A stretch of 64,000 bases of DNA from Clostridiales bacterium (GTDB lineage Bacteria > Bacillota > Clostridia > Oscillospirales > CAG-272). The notes under the pieces were generated by a model. The model did not search any database. It worked only from the letters and a program-made list of their open reading frames with translations, and was not told the DNA's origin. This document shows positions 35,531 to 44,300 of the stretch, one piece after another; the stretch's first letter is position 1; each line of letters opens with the position of its first letter. The stretch is taken from contig DPGD01000031.1 of NCBI GenBank assembly GCA_003522145.1, positions 31,236 through 95,235 of the forward strand. Reading direction: 5' to 3'. A program made the position numbers and the translations under genes.

Positions 35531-36176
35531 CGAAGTGCGGGCCGATGAAAACATCCGGGTATACATTGCTGAATCTGACCGAACTCTTGCGGAGCTCGGC
35601 TTTACCGAACACAGTTTTGCCCATGTGACGGCAGTGGCCGAAAAAGCCGGATATATCCTTGAAACAATGGGATATCCGGTGCGGACGGTGGAATTGGCCA
35701 AGATTGCCGGGTATCTGCATGACATCGGGAATCTGGTGAACCGGGTGGATCACAGCCAGAGCGGAGCGGTAATGGCCTTCCGGCTCTTGGATAAAATGAA
35801 TTTTCCGGCTAATGAAATTGCCGAAATTACAGCCGCCATCGGCAACCACGACGAAGGCACCGGGGTGCCGGTCAGCCCTCTAGCGGCGGCACTGATCCTA
35901 GCGGACAAGTCCGATGTGCGCCGCACCAGAGTCCGGAATCCGGATACTTCCAAATTCGACATTCATGACCGGGTCAACTATTCGGTGACAAAAGCCGAGT
36001 TGAAGATCAACGAGGCTCATACGCTGATCAAGCTGAAGCTGACCGTGGATACCCACATGGGGTCGGTGATGGATTATTTTGAGATTTTTCTGAATCGGAT
36101 GATCCTTTGCCGGAAGGCGGCGGAAAAGCTGGGACTTCAGTTTAAATTGATGATCAACGAGCAACAGCTGATCTGA
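35520..36176 (+). CDS. HD-domain phosphohydrolase, coupled to phoR
   Basis: A 218-residue HD-superfamily protein: H in EHSFAHV, the HD pair in YLHDIGN (about 67-68), a further H in NHDEGTG and the last D in ILADKSD. A C-terminal beta/alpha segment (about 150-218) follows the HD core. The metal ligands of the HD fold are complete, so it is probably an active phosphohydrolase on a nucleotide; the substrate is unknown. AAGGAG precedes the ATG. The overlap with phoR suggests a link with the two-component system. A strong terminator lies 25 nt after the stop. Confidence 0.82.
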   Translation: MTYNEVRADENIRVYIAESDRTLAELGFTEHSFAHVTAVAEKAGYILETMGYPVRTVELAKIAGYLHDIGNLVNRVDHSQSGAVMAFRLLDKMNFPANEIAEITAAIGNHDEGTGVPVSPLAAALILADKSDVRRTRVRNPDTSKFDIHDRVNYSVTKAELKINEAHTLIKLKLTVDTHMGSVMDYFEIFLNRMILCRKAAEKLGLQFKLMINEQQLI

Positions 36177-36200
36177 ATAGAGAACACCATAATAAATTCA

Positions 36201-36235
36201 AGGAGCACAGTCACGCCCACTGTGCTCCTTTGATT
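36201..36235 (+). terminator. Terminator of the phoB-phoR-HD operon
   Basis: A perfect 11-bp stem AGGAGCACAGT (36201-36211)/ACTGTGCTCCT (36219-36229), 7-nt loop, followed by a T-rich tract. Confidence 0.88.
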
Positions 36236-36289
36236 TTACATGAACTTTACACGGATTTGATTCCCGACTTTACATTGAAACAATAGAAT
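36235..36289 (+). promoter_or_regulatory. PHO-box-like array and -10 of the Na+/Pi symporter gene
   Basis: Hexamers TTTACA (36235-36240), TTTACA (36246-36251), TTGATT (36257-36262) and TTTACA (36269-36274) are spaced 11, 11 and 12 bp apart. This is the helical spacing of PhoP-type direct repeats (TTWACA with about 5-bp gaps). A -10-like TAGAAT (36284-36289) follows 9 bp later, with no good -35, as expected for an activator-dependent promoter. Confidence 0.65.
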
Positions 36290-36322
36290 AGAGTGCGAAT
36301 AATTGGAAACATGGAGATGAAT

Positions 36323-38068
36323 ATGGATATTTTTGATGTTTTGACGCTTTTGGGAGGACTTTGTCTCTTTCTGTTCGGAATGAATATTATGGGACAGGCG
36401 CTGGAACGGCGTGCGGGAGGAAAACTACGGAATATTCTCAGCAAAATGACCTCCAACAAGGGCACCGGATTTTTGACCGGGTGCGGCGTGACCGCAATTA
36501 TACAAAGCTCCTCTGCCACAACCGTGATGGTGGTCGGTTTTGTGAATTCCGGACTGATGACTCTACATCAGTCCATCAGCGTGATTATGGGTGCCAATGT
36601 TGGAACCACCGTCACCAGCTGGATCCTTTCTCTTGGAGGGATTGACGGAAACAGCATTTTTGTAAAAATGTTGAAGCCCACTTCCTTCACGCCGATTTTA
36701 GCGTTAACCGGACTGGTGCTGTATATGTTTTTCAAGCAGTCCCAAAAAAAGGATACCGGCATGATTCTTTTGAGCTTTGCGACTCTGATGTCCGGCATGG
36801 AAACCATGACTTCAGCCGTCAGCGGACTGGCGGAGGTTCCAGCCTTTCGAAATTTGTTTGTGGCCTTTGAAAATCCGATTCTCGGTCTTTTGGTGGGAGC
36901 GCTTCTAACTGCCATTATACAATCCAGTTCTGCTTCGGTGGGCATACTGCAGGCTCTTGCCGCTACAGGACAAATTTCCTACAGCGCTGCTGTCCCCATC
37001 ATTATGGGGCAAAATATCGGAACCTGCGTCACTGCTTTGATTTCCTCCATCGGTGCCAACAAGAACGCCAAAAGGGCGGCTTTTGTACATCTCTCCTTCA
37101 ATGTAGTGGGTGCCACCCTGCTTCTGTCGGTCTTCTCTGTTTTAAAAACGGTTTTTGCTCCTTCCATTCTTCAGGATTCCGCTTCTTCTTTCGGCATTGC
37201 CGTGGCTCATACGGCCTTTAATCTTCTCTGTGTTGCCATTTTAATGCCTTTTTCCGCCCTTCTCGAAAAGCTGGCACTGAAGGTGATCAAGGAGCCTGAA
37301 AATCCGGAAAAAACCACAAAATTGGACGAGCGGCTTTTAGCCACCCCGCCCCTTGCTTTGGCCCAGTGCAGAGAAGTCACGGTAAATATGGCGGAAAAAT
37401 CGGTGAAGGCACTGAAAAACAGCCTGTATTCGGTGACGAATTACTCAAAAGAGTTAGCCCAGTCCATCCGGCAGGATGAAACCGATACCGACCACGACGA
37501 GGATATTTTGGGCACTTATCTGATCCGACTCAGTTCTGAAAAGATGAATCTGCCGGATAGCGAGGAAGCGACCGAATTATTGAAAATGATCGGAGATTTT
37601 GAGCGAATTGCCGACCATGCCGTGAACATCCTTGAGTCCTCCGAGGAGTTACGAGAGAAAAAGAGAACGCTCAGCGAAGAGGCTGTAAAAGAATTCGAGG
37701 TGCTTGCCGGCGCTGTTTCCGAAATACTGGATATGACCCTTCACGCCTTCAGGGAGCGGGATCTGAAAACAGCCATGGATGTGGAGCCCTTGGAGCAGGT
37801 GATTGACCAACTGAAGGAACAGCTGCGCACCAGACATATTCTGCGGATGCAGCAGGGAAGGTGCAGTGTGGAGTCGGGTTTTGTGCTTTCCGATCTTCTG
37901 ACCAATCTGGAGCGCACCTCCGACCACTGCTCCAATATCGCCGGGTGCCTGATTGATACGGCGCACCACAATCTGAATCTGCACGAAACGCTCAGCGCCG
38001 CCAAAACCTCCGGCAACGGATTTGAAGAAAAATACAGGGCGTATGCCGGAAAATATACTCTGGACTGA
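36323..38068 (+). CDS. Na+/phosphate cotransporter with PhoU-like domain (NptA/PNaS family)
   Basis: A 581-residue sodium-dependent phosphate symporter. The two inverted Na_Pi_cotrans repeats carry the family signatures QSSSATT (about residue 57) and QSSSAS (about 199), within some eight hydrophobic segments (1-320). A PhoU-like helical domain fills about 350-560 (LSSEKMNLPDSEEATELL...FERIADHAVNI). ATG 36323 has GGAG six bases upstream; ATGs at 36311 and 36317 and a GTG at 36293 are in frame. The PHO-box-like repeats just upstream and the phoB-phoR operon before it suggest phosphate-starvation control. Confidence 0.92.
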   Translation: MDIFDVLTLLGGLCLFLFGMNIMGQALERRAGGKLRNILSKMTSNKGTGFLTGCGVTAIIQSSSATTVMVVGFVNSGLMTLHQSISVIMGANVGTTVTSWILSLGGIDGNSIFVKMLKPTSFTPILALTGLVLYMFFKQSQKKDTGMILLSFATLMSGMETMTSAVSGLAEVPAFRNLFVAFENPILGLLVGALLTAIIQSSSASVGILQALAATGQISYSAAVPIIMGQNIGTCVTALISSIGANKNAKRAAFVHLSFNVVGATLLLSVFSVLKTVFAPSILQDSASSFGIAVAHTAFNLLCVAILMPFSALLEKLALKVIKEPENPEKTTKLDERLLATPPLALAQCREVTVNMAEKSVKALKNSLYSVTNYSKELAQSIRQDETDTDHDEDILGTYLIRLSSEKMNLPDSEEATELLKMIGDFERIADHAVNILESSEELREKKRTLSEEAVKEFEVLAGAVSEILDMTLHAFRERDLKTAMDVEPLEQVIDQLKEQLRTRHILRMQQGRCSVESGFVLSDLLTNLERTSDHCSNIAGCLIDTAHHNLNLHETLSAAKTSGNGFEEKYRAYAGKYTLD

Positions 38069-38081
38069 AACTGCCGCCTTT

Positions 38082-38135
38082 TGCGCAATTTTTCCCGTTG
38101 GAAATGTCCGATTCGGGAATGTTGCGCATTTTTTC
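38082..38135 (+). terminator. Terminator of the Na+/Pi symporter gene
   Basis: A long interrupted stem: TGCGCAA and TTCCCG on the left pair with CGGGAA and TTGCGCA on the right (38082-38129), then six T. Confidence 0.75.
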
Positions 38136-38147
38136 TTGCTTTTCCAC

Positions 38148-38176
38148 TTGATTTCTCAGAGGAGAAATGGTATACT
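38148..38176 (+). promoter_or_regulatory. Sigma-A promoter with extended -10 for the PfkB-like gene
   Basis: -35 TTGATT (38148-38153), 17-bp spacer, -10 TATACT (38171-38176) preceded by TGG (extended -10). It lies about 45 nt before the start codon. Confidence 0.75.
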
Positions 38177-38222
38177 TATCCTGTAAAGGTTTACATTTTT
38201 GCTGTGAGGAGGATTTGCCTGT

Positions 38223-39173
38223 ATGAACCCGAAAGTGCTGACAGTAGGCAGCGCCTACTTTTCCATGAATCTGGAGATACCTGCCGTCCCCCCCTCCGGA
38301 GGAAGTACAAAAATCAAGAAATACATCCGTTATCCCGACGGGAGCGGTGTAAACACGGCGATCGCCCTGCAAAAACTGGATACGAATTGCATCTTAGTGA
38401 CTTCCGTAGGCGGAGACTCCGGCGGAAAAACGGTATACAATTTTCTTTCTTCCTATCTCAACAATATGCTGACCGTTCATGTGGAAAAAGGGGAATCGGT
38501 GGGAACCATTTTCAATCTGGACGATGTGGACGGCGGCAGGAGAAGGCTGGTTTTTGAGGGCGCCAATAATTTTCTCACAACCGATATGGTGGAGGATGCC
38601 TTTTCCTCCTGCCCGGATGCGGTGATTGTCAACGGCGATATGCCTCAGGAGATCGTCTATACCGCCATTCTTGCCGCCAACACGCATGGCGTGCCCACTC
38701 TTGTGAATCTGCAGGGCAAACAGGCGGCACGGTTGCCAGTGGATCAGTTCGGAAACGGTACGATTCTGGTGATGGATCAGTCAAATGCGCAGCGCTACTG
38801 CGGTATGCGGGTGGATACGGTGGAGGATTGTCTGAAGGCCTGCATTTCCCTTGCCGGAAGGGTCAAATCCAAGTATTTCATCATCCGGCTTGAAGGTAAG
38901 GGCGCCTTTGCCTACAACGGGAAATACTACTACTTTGTCCCGAATTACGATTTTATTGCCGCTGACGAGCGCGGCGGAACCGAATTCTACAATGTGGCTC
39001 TGCTGATCCGGTATATGATCGAAGGAGACATCCGCATGGCCTGCGAATTTGCGGCTGTTTCCGAAACAGTTGCCATGCTGCGCAAGGGAGGAGCTACCAA
39101 TCTTCCCGACTACGAGGACATTAAAAAATTCATTGTGGACAATGAACTGGATGCCCGGCTTCTGATAGGTTAA
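38223..39173 (+). CDS. PfkB-fold sugar-kinase-like protein with altered catalytic motif
   Basis: A 316-residue ribokinase/PfkB-family fold. The N-terminal GSGVNTAIALQKL and SVGGDSGGKTV blocks match PfkB signature 1 (GG..N.A..L..LG..V...G..G.D..G). In signature 2, normally DTTGAGDAF, this protein reads DERGGTEFY (248-256): the anion-hole Gly is Thr and the catalytic Asp is Glu254. Activity may therefore be weak, altered or lost. A GTGAGGAGG SD precedes the ATG. It lies 15 nt before the alpha/beta hydrolase gene, with its own promoter. Confidence 0.82.
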   Translation: MNPKVLTVGSAYFSMNLEIPAVPPSGGSTKIKKYIRYPDGSGVNTAIALQKLDTNCILVTSVGGDSGGKTVYNFLSSYLNNMLTVHVEKGESVGTIFNLDDVDGGRRRLVFEGANNFLTTDMVEDAFSSCPDAVIVNGDMPQEIVYTAILAANTHGVPTLVNLQGKQAARLPVDQFGNGTILVMDQSNAQRYCGMRVDTVEDCLKACISLAGRVKSKYFIIRLEGKGAFAYNGKYYYFVPNYDFIAADERGGTEFYNVALLIRYMIEGDIRMACEFAAVSETVAMLRKGGATNLPDYEDIKKFIVDNELDARLLIG

Positions 39174-39188
39174 AGGAGAAGAGTACCC

Positions 39189-40145
39189 ATGCTGGAAGAA
39201 AAAAGTTTTTTGAGCGCCGATAAAGAAACAACCATTGCCTACTATGTGTTCACCCCCGAAGATCAGTCTCCCTTTGCCATTTTGCAGATCTGCCACGGAA
39301 TGGCCGAATACCTTTTGCGCTACAGGGATTTTGCCGAATTTCTCAACCGGAAGGGCATTGTGGTCTGCGGGTGCGACCACAAGGGCCACGGCAAAAGCAT
39401 CGGAGAAAACGGAACGGCCGGGTACTTCGGCAAAGGGGAGGCTCTGGATGTTCTCGTTAAGGATCAGGTGAATCTTGTAGGAATTATGCGGAAGAAATAC
39501 CGCTACCTGCCCTATGTGCTGTTAGGGCACAGCATGGGCTCCTTTATTGCCCGGCGCATTGCCGCAGAGTATACAGGGCTTTTGGACGGCGTTATAATAT
39601 GCAGTACCGCCGGCCCTCAGACCCCCGCAGGTGCGGGAAAGCTCCTTGCTTCGGCGGTGGAAAAATTCACGGCGGAAAAAAAGCCCTGTCCCTTTATCGG
39701 AAAGGTCGCATTTGCGGGATACAACAAAAAAACAGGAAGCAACATTCCGAACAGTTGGCTTTCAAGGGATGGGAAGATCGTGGAGGCCTATAACAACGAT
39801 CCCCTTTGCGGCTTTGCCTTTACGCCTTCTGCCTACAGGCAGTTGTTTGAGTGTATTAAAAAGGTAAACGCTCCCGAATGGTTTGATTCTGTGGATAAAA
39901 GCCTTCCGGTGCTGGTGGCCTGCGGAGACGCCGACCCTGTGGGCAGCTATGGAGAAGGGCCCAAAGCCGTATACGAGGGGCTTTTAGACGCTGAGCTGTG
40001 CGATGTCCGTTTGAAGGTGTACCCCGAAGGACGGCACGAAATCCTGAACGAACTCGGGAAGGAAGAGGTTTATAACGATTTCTGTACCTTTATTTCCGAG
40101 GTCGCTCAGGGCGTTGTAGAGTCGAGAAACAGCTCTTCGGTCTGA
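39189..40145 (+). CDS. Alpha/beta hydrolase (monoacylglycerol-lipase/lysophospholipase-like)
   Basis: A 318-residue serine hydrolase of the Hydrolase_4 group. The oxyanion-side ICHGMAEY, the nucleophile elbow GHSMGS (Ser about 118), a C-terminal acid in ACGDADPVG and His in EGRHEILNE complete the triad. The HGMAEY..RY..FA motif and the cap domain fit monoacylglycerol-lipase-like enzymes. No signal peptide. It follows the PfkB-like gene by 15 nt and precedes ruvX by 13 nt. The physiological substrate is unknown. Confidence 0.88.
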   Translation: MLEEKSFLSADKETTIAYYVFTPEDQSPFAILQICHGMAEYLLRYRDFAEFLNRKGIVVCGCDHKGHGKSIGENGTAGYFGKGEALDVLVKDQVNLVGIMRKKYRYLPYVLLGHSMGSFIARRIAAEYTGLLDGVIICSTAGPQTPAGAGKLLASAVEKFTAEKKPCPFIGKVAFAGYNKKTGSNIPNSWLSRDGKIVEAYNNDPLCGFAFTPSAYRQLFECIKKVNAPEWFDSVDKSLPVLVACGDADPVGSYGEGPKAVYEGLLDAELCDVRLKVYPEGRHEILNELGKEEVYNDFCTFISEVAQGVVESRNSSSV

Positions 40146-40158
40146 GAAAGGAAAAACT

Positions 40159-40581
40159 TTGGCAAGAATTCTCGGTATAGATGCGGGGGATGTGCGCACG
40201 GGCGTGGCGCTGTCCGATCCCGGTGAATTTATGGCGTCAGGATTGTGCACCCTGACAGAATACAGCGAGGAGAGGCTCATTGACCGGCTGTGCGCTCTGA
40301 TCGCTTTGCACAATGCAGAAAAGGTGGTCTTAGGACTTCCGGTAAATATGGACGGTACCAAGGGTTTCCGAGCCGAAAAAGTGGAGGCTTTTGCCGCAAA
40401 ATTGCAGGAAGCCTGCCGGAAAGAAGTGATTCTGTACGACGAACGCTGTTCCACCATGATGGCCCATACCATTCTGAACGAGAGCAATGTGCGTGGAAAG
40501 AAGCGGAAACAAACGGTGGATACGCTCTCTGCCGAAATCATTTTGCAGAACTATTTGGACAAAAAACGAAACGGAAAATAA
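40159..40581 (+). CDS. ruvX: Putative pre-16S rRNA nuclease / Holliday junction resolvase-like YqgF
   Basis: A 140-residue RNase H-fold protein. Starting at TTG 40159 it reads MARILGIDAGDVRTGVALSD, the first catalytic-Asp block. A LPVNMDGTKGFRAEKV segment and DERCSTMMAH (second acidic site) follow, with a late acidic residue in TVDTLSAEIILQNYL. YqgF processes pre-16S rRNA 5' ends in E. coli. GAAAGGA lies upstream. It is 20 nt before rlmN. Confidence 0.9.
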   Translation: MARILGIDAGDVRTGVALSDPGEFMASGLCTLTEYSEERLIDRLCALIALHNAEKVVLGLPVNMDGTKGFRAEKVEAFAAKLQEACRKEVILYDERCSTMMAHTILNESNVRGKKRKQTVDTLSAEIILQNYLDKKRNGK

Positions 40582-40601
40582 GAAAGCGGGCATTTTGGAG
40601 C

Positions 40602-41669
40602 ATGGAAAGCGAAAAAACAGACCTTCTGTCTTTGACTCTGCCGGAGGTGGTTCAATGGGTAAAGACCATAGGACAGCCGGCATATCGGGGAAAACAGATT
40701 TATCAATGGATGTATAAAGGCGTTGCCTTTTCAGACATGGTGAATCTTCCTCTTTCTCTGCGCACCATGCTCGCAGAAAAGGCTCTGGATGTTTTGCCGA
40801 AGGTCAAAGAGCGCTATATTTCTTCCATAGACGGCACGAACAAATTTCTTTTTGAACTCTATGACGGGCAATTGGTGGAAAGCGTGGTCATGTTCTACGA
40901 GCACGGACTGAGCATCTGCATTTCCAGTCAGGCCGGCTGCCGCATGGGCTGTAGGTTCTGCGCCTCCACGCTGAACGGGAAAGACCGGGATCTGCTCCCC
41001 TCGGAGCTGCTTGGTCAGATCATCGTTGCCCAAAGGGAAGTGGGGAAGCGGATCTCCAATGTGGTGATGATGGGAATCGGCGAACCGCTTGACAACTATG
41101 ACCATGTCCTTCGTTTCCTGCATCTGGTAAGCGAAGAGGCGGGGCTGAACATCGGTGCCCGGCACATTTCGCTGTCCACCTGCGGTCTGGTGGACAAAAT
41201 CCGGATGCTTCAAAAGGAAAATCTGCAGATCACCCTGTCGGTATCCCTCCATGCATACGATGACCGGAAGCGCAGTGCCATCATGCCGGTAAACAATAAG
41301 TGGAATATTGACGCACTGCTGAAGGCCTGTGCCGACTATTTCAAAGCCACCGGCCGAAGGATCTCCTTTGAATACACTTTGATTTCCGGCGTAAACGACG
41401 ATCCGGAGGGGGCAGAAAAATTAGCGGCTCTTTTGCACCGCTATATGGGCAGAATGCCCGTTCATGTCAATCTGATTCCGGTAAACCCCGTGAAGGAGCG
41501 GGGCTTTGACCGGGGAACGACCGAACAAATCGAGAACTTCAAGAACACATTGATCAAGCACGGGATCAACGCAACGGTCAGAAGAAAGCTGGGCGCAGAC
41601 ATTGATGCTTCCTGCGGTCAGCTCCGGCACGAAAAAGGACTTCCTGAGGGAAAGGAGGACGGCGAATGA
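40602..41669 (+). CDS. rlmN: Dual-specificity 23S rRNA/tRNA adenine-C2 methyltransferase RlmN
   Basis: A radical SAM methylase of A2503 in 23S rRNA and A37 in some tRNAs. The CxxxCxxC motif (GCRMGCRFC) uses Cys 113, 117 and 120. The methyl-carrying Cys of the C-terminus is in DIDASCGQLR (Cys about 338). MMGIGEPLDN and STCGLV motifs are typical. Length is 355 aa. ATG 40602 lies just after the ruvX stop; the GGAG before it is very close, so initiation may be modest. Its stop overlaps prpC (ATGA). Confidence 0.95.
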   Translation: MESEKTDLLSLTLPEVVQWVKTIGQPAYRGKQIYQWMYKGVAFSDMVNLPLSLRTMLAEKALDVLPKVKERYISSIDGTNKFLFELYDGQLVESVVMFYEHGLSICISSQAGCRMGCRFCASTLNGKDRDLLPSELLGQIIVAQREVGKRISNVVMMGIGEPLDNYDHVLRFLHLVSEEAGLNIGARHISLSTCGLVDKIRMLQKENLQITLSVSLHAYDDRKRSAIMPVNNKWNIDALLKACADYFKATGRRISFEYTLISGVNDDPEGAEKLAALLHRYMGRMPVHVNLIPVNPVKERGFDRGTTEQIENFKNTLIKHGINATVRRKLGADIDASCGQLRHEKGLPEGKEDGE

Positions 41670-42424
41670 AAGGATTCGGATTAAGCGATGTTGGCAAGAA
41701 GCGTCTGGTGAATCAGGACAGCTTTTACGGCAAAGAGCTATCGGACGATTGCTTCTATGCGGTCGTTTGCGACGGAATGGGCGGTGCCGCCGGCGGGGGA
41801 GTGGCCAGCTCCATTGCCAAGGATGTGTATTGTACGGAATTGGAAAAGCGGCTGAAGCTGTATTTTGAGACCAAAGAGGGCAGTGCGGCTACCGTGCTTC
41901 CCCGGATGATGCGGGAATCCGTTCAGGTCTGCAATTCCTTTACCTACGAGCTTTCAGAGGGCGATCGCTCGCTGAAGGGCATGGGTACGACGCTTGTGTC
42001 CGCCTTGGTGTACAAGTCCCAGATTTTTCTCTGCAATGTGGGGGACAGCCGGGCATACGGCTTTTCCGAAAAGAAGTCGGTTCAGTTGACAAAGGATCAT
42101 TCCTTTGTGCAGGAATTGATCGACTGCGGAAAAATGACCGAAAAAGAAGCCAAAAAAAGCACACAGAAAAATATAATCACCAGAGCTATAGGCGTTGGAA
42201 AAACCGTGAAACCGGATAGTTTTGTTTTTGAACGGAAAGACTTCCGGTATCTGATGCTTTGCACAGACGGATTAAGCAACGATCTGGAGAAAAAGGATCT
42301 GCACCGGATTCTCTTTGAGCCGGAAGAGATACTCTCTTTTGAAAAGAAGGTTCAGTTCATGGTCAGTCTGGCCAATGAGCGGGGCGGCAAGGACAATATT
42401 ACCGCCTATCTGATTGCGCTCTAA
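41666..42424 (+). CDS. prpC: PP2C-family Ser/Thr protein phosphatase PrpC
   Basis: A 252-residue PPM phosphatase that reverses PrkC phosphorylation. Metal-binding motifs are in order: NQDS near 16, VVCDGMGGAAGG (about 34-45), NVGDSRAYGF, LCTDGLSNDL and GGKDNITAYLI at the end. The translational overlap with rlmN and the following prkC reproduce the conserved Firmicute rlmN-prpC-prkC block. It is cytoplasmic. Confidence 0.94.
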   Translation: MKGFGLSDVGKKRLVNQDSFYGKELSDDCFYAVVCDGMGGAAGGGVASSIAKDVYCTELEKRLKLYFETKEGSAATVLPRMMRESVQVCNSFTYELSEGDRSLKGMGTTLVSALVYKSQIFLCNVGDSRAYGFSEKKSVQLTKDHSFVQELIDCGKMTEKEAKKSTQKNIITRAIGVGKTVKPDSFVFERKDFRYLMLCTDGLSNDLEKKDLHRILFEPEEILSFEKKVQFMVSLANERGGKDNITAYLIAL

Positions 42425-42463
42425 AACAGAAGAAAGGATGCCTGCAGGGCAATAGGTGGCTCA

Positions 42464-44254
42464 ATGAACCACTACGAACAGTATATCGGGCAGATTCTTG
42501 ACGGGAGATACCGCATAAATGCACTGCTCGGTGTAGGAGGCATGGCGGCGGTGTTGGTGGCCAAAGACCTGAAAACCAACCGGAATGTTGCCATCAAAAT
42601 GCTGAAAGAGGATTATGCAAACTTCAAGCAGGCCGTTCTCCGTTTTATCAACGAGGGAAAGGCCGTGGCCATGCTGGATCATGAGAACATCGTGAAGATT
42701 TACGATGTGGTCGTGACAGATAAAGAAAAATATCTGGTCATGAAGTATATCGAAGGCGAGACTCTGCGCAGTTATATGGATCGGATGGGGCCTCTGCCTT
42801 TTGAAAAGGCCGTGGACATTCTTGCCCAGATTCTGACGGCTCTGGATCATGCACACCGGAAGGGGATTGTACACAGGGACATAAAACCTCAGAATGTGAT
42901 GATTCTGAAAAGCGGAAAGGTGATCCTGACCGATTTCGGTATTGCCCAGATTGCCGGGGGAAATACGGTGATCGACGATAAGGCCATTGGCACGGTCTAC
43001 TATATCAGCCCGGAACAGGCCAGCGGAGAACCGATCGACGCCCGGAGCGACCTCTATTCTTTAGGTGCAATGGCCTTTGAGATGCTGACCGGAAAACTGC
43101 CCTTTTATGCCGACAGTGCCGTTTCGGTAGCGCTGATGCAGATCAACAGCCAGGCGCCCTCTCCGAGAGAGTATCTGCCGACGATTCCGGTGGGCATGGA
43201 GCAGATCATTCTCTTTGCCATGGCCAAAAGTCCGAAGGAGCGGTTTCAGAGTGCCGGGCAGATGCTGCTCTACCTGAACACGCTGAAGGCCGATCCCTTT
43301 GCGGAATTTGCCGTATCGCCCAAAGAGCAATACCGGAATGCTCTGGAAGAAGAACGCAAAGCCGGTGAAGCAAGAAAAAAAGCGGAAGCAGAAGCAAAAG
43401 AGACCGAGAAACCGAAACAAAATGTCAAAACGGTACGGGGAGACAGTTGGTCGCCCATGCCGGTCATTTTGGGTGTGCTTACCAGCTTTTTTATCGTTCT
43501 GATGGTCGCAGGCTACTATTTTGTTGAGAATATCTTTCTTAAAAGCGAGCTGAATGTTTTTGCCGATAATTCAGGCGAAAATGTAAAAGTCGAGAATTTT
43601 GTCGGAAAGCCCTTCGGCAAAACCGAAAAGGAATATGTATTGAACGACCTTCGCTACAAAGAAGTCATTATCAAGGACGAAGATCAGAAGAGCTACAATG
43701 CAACCGTTCCGAAGGGCTCTGTGACCAGACAGGAGCCTGCAGCAGGAAAGACCTATAAGCTGAGCAATCTGACGCTGACCGTATATATCAGTAAGGGAGC
43801 CGGGGAAGAGCAGGAAAATCTTTTTCCCGACTACACTATGCAGGATTACAGAATTGTAAGGAGCGAGCTCAGCTCCAAATTCAAAGTTCAGACCGTCCCG
43901 GTGACTACAGCAACCGCCACTGAGAATAAGATTGTTCGACAGGAACCGGAAGCAGGGAGCCGGATCACCGAAGGAATGATCGTCATTCTGTATTACAGCA
44001 TCGGTCCGGAAGCCGAAAAAGTGATCTACAATTTCCCGGATTTTTCCGGAATGACCGAGCTGGAGGTCAAATACTATGTGGAAACTCATGAACTGAATCT
44101 GGTGGAAATCCGATACGAGTATTCCGAAGATGTGGCCTCGGGAAGGGTGATCTCTTCCTCGGTTTCGGCCGGTCCCCAGCCGAAGCTGACACCGATTTCC
44201 ATTGTCTTCAGTTTGGGCGTGGACCCGGAGAAAATCCTTCCTGTGGAAAACTGA
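42464..44254 (+). CDS. prkC: PASTA-domain Ser/Thr protein kinase PrkC
   Basis: A membrane-anchored eukaryotic-like kinase of 596 aa that senses cell-wall fragments and controls growth and germination in relatives. The kinase domain (about 12-275) has LGVGGMA, the VAIKML Lys, HRDIKPQNV and DFGIA. A Lys/Glu-rich juxtamembrane segment (about 285-325) precedes one transmembrane helix (about 330-352). Three extracellular PASTA repeats fill the rest (for example KGSVTRQEPAAG and IVRQEPEAGSRI), ending without a long tail. GAAAGGA lies rather far upstream of the ATG. It is adjacent to prpC. Confidence 0.95.
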   Translation: MNHYEQYIGQILDGRYRINALLGVGGMAAVLVAKDLKTNRNVAIKMLKEDYANFKQAVLRFINEGKAVAMLDHENIVKIYDVVVTDKEKYLVMKYIEGETLRSYMDRMGPLPFEKAVDILAQILTALDHAHRKGIVHRDIKPQNVMILKSGKVILTDFGIAQIAGGNTVIDDKAIGTVYYISPEQASGEPIDARSDLYSLGAMAFEMLTGKLPFYADSAVSVALMQINSQAPSPREYLPTIPVGMEQIILFAMAKSPKERFQSAGQMLLYLNTLKADPFAEFAVSPKEQYRNALEEERKAGEARKKAEAEAKETEKPKQNVKTVRGDSWSPMPVILGVLTSFFIVLMVAGYYFVENIFLKSELNVFADNSGENVKVENFVGKPFGKTEKEYVLNDLRYKEVIIKDEDQKSYNATVPKGSVTRQEPAAGKTYKLSNLTLTVYISKGAGEEQENLFPDYTMQDYRIVRSELSSKFKVQTVPVTTATATENKIVRQEPEAGSRITEGMIVILYYSIGPEAEKVIYNFPDFSGMTELEVKYYVETHELNLVEIRYEYSEDVASGRVISSSVSAGPQPKLTPISIVFSLGVDPEKILPVEN

Positions 44255-44300
44255 CCACCCTTTTTCAAGCGCAAAGAAAGGAACAGAAATATAAAACAGC

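Noticed and set aside
40290..40601. N-terminal extension of rlmN inside ruvX
   Set aside because: The extra 104 residues are out-of-frame ruvX sequence; RlmN homology starts near ATG 40602.
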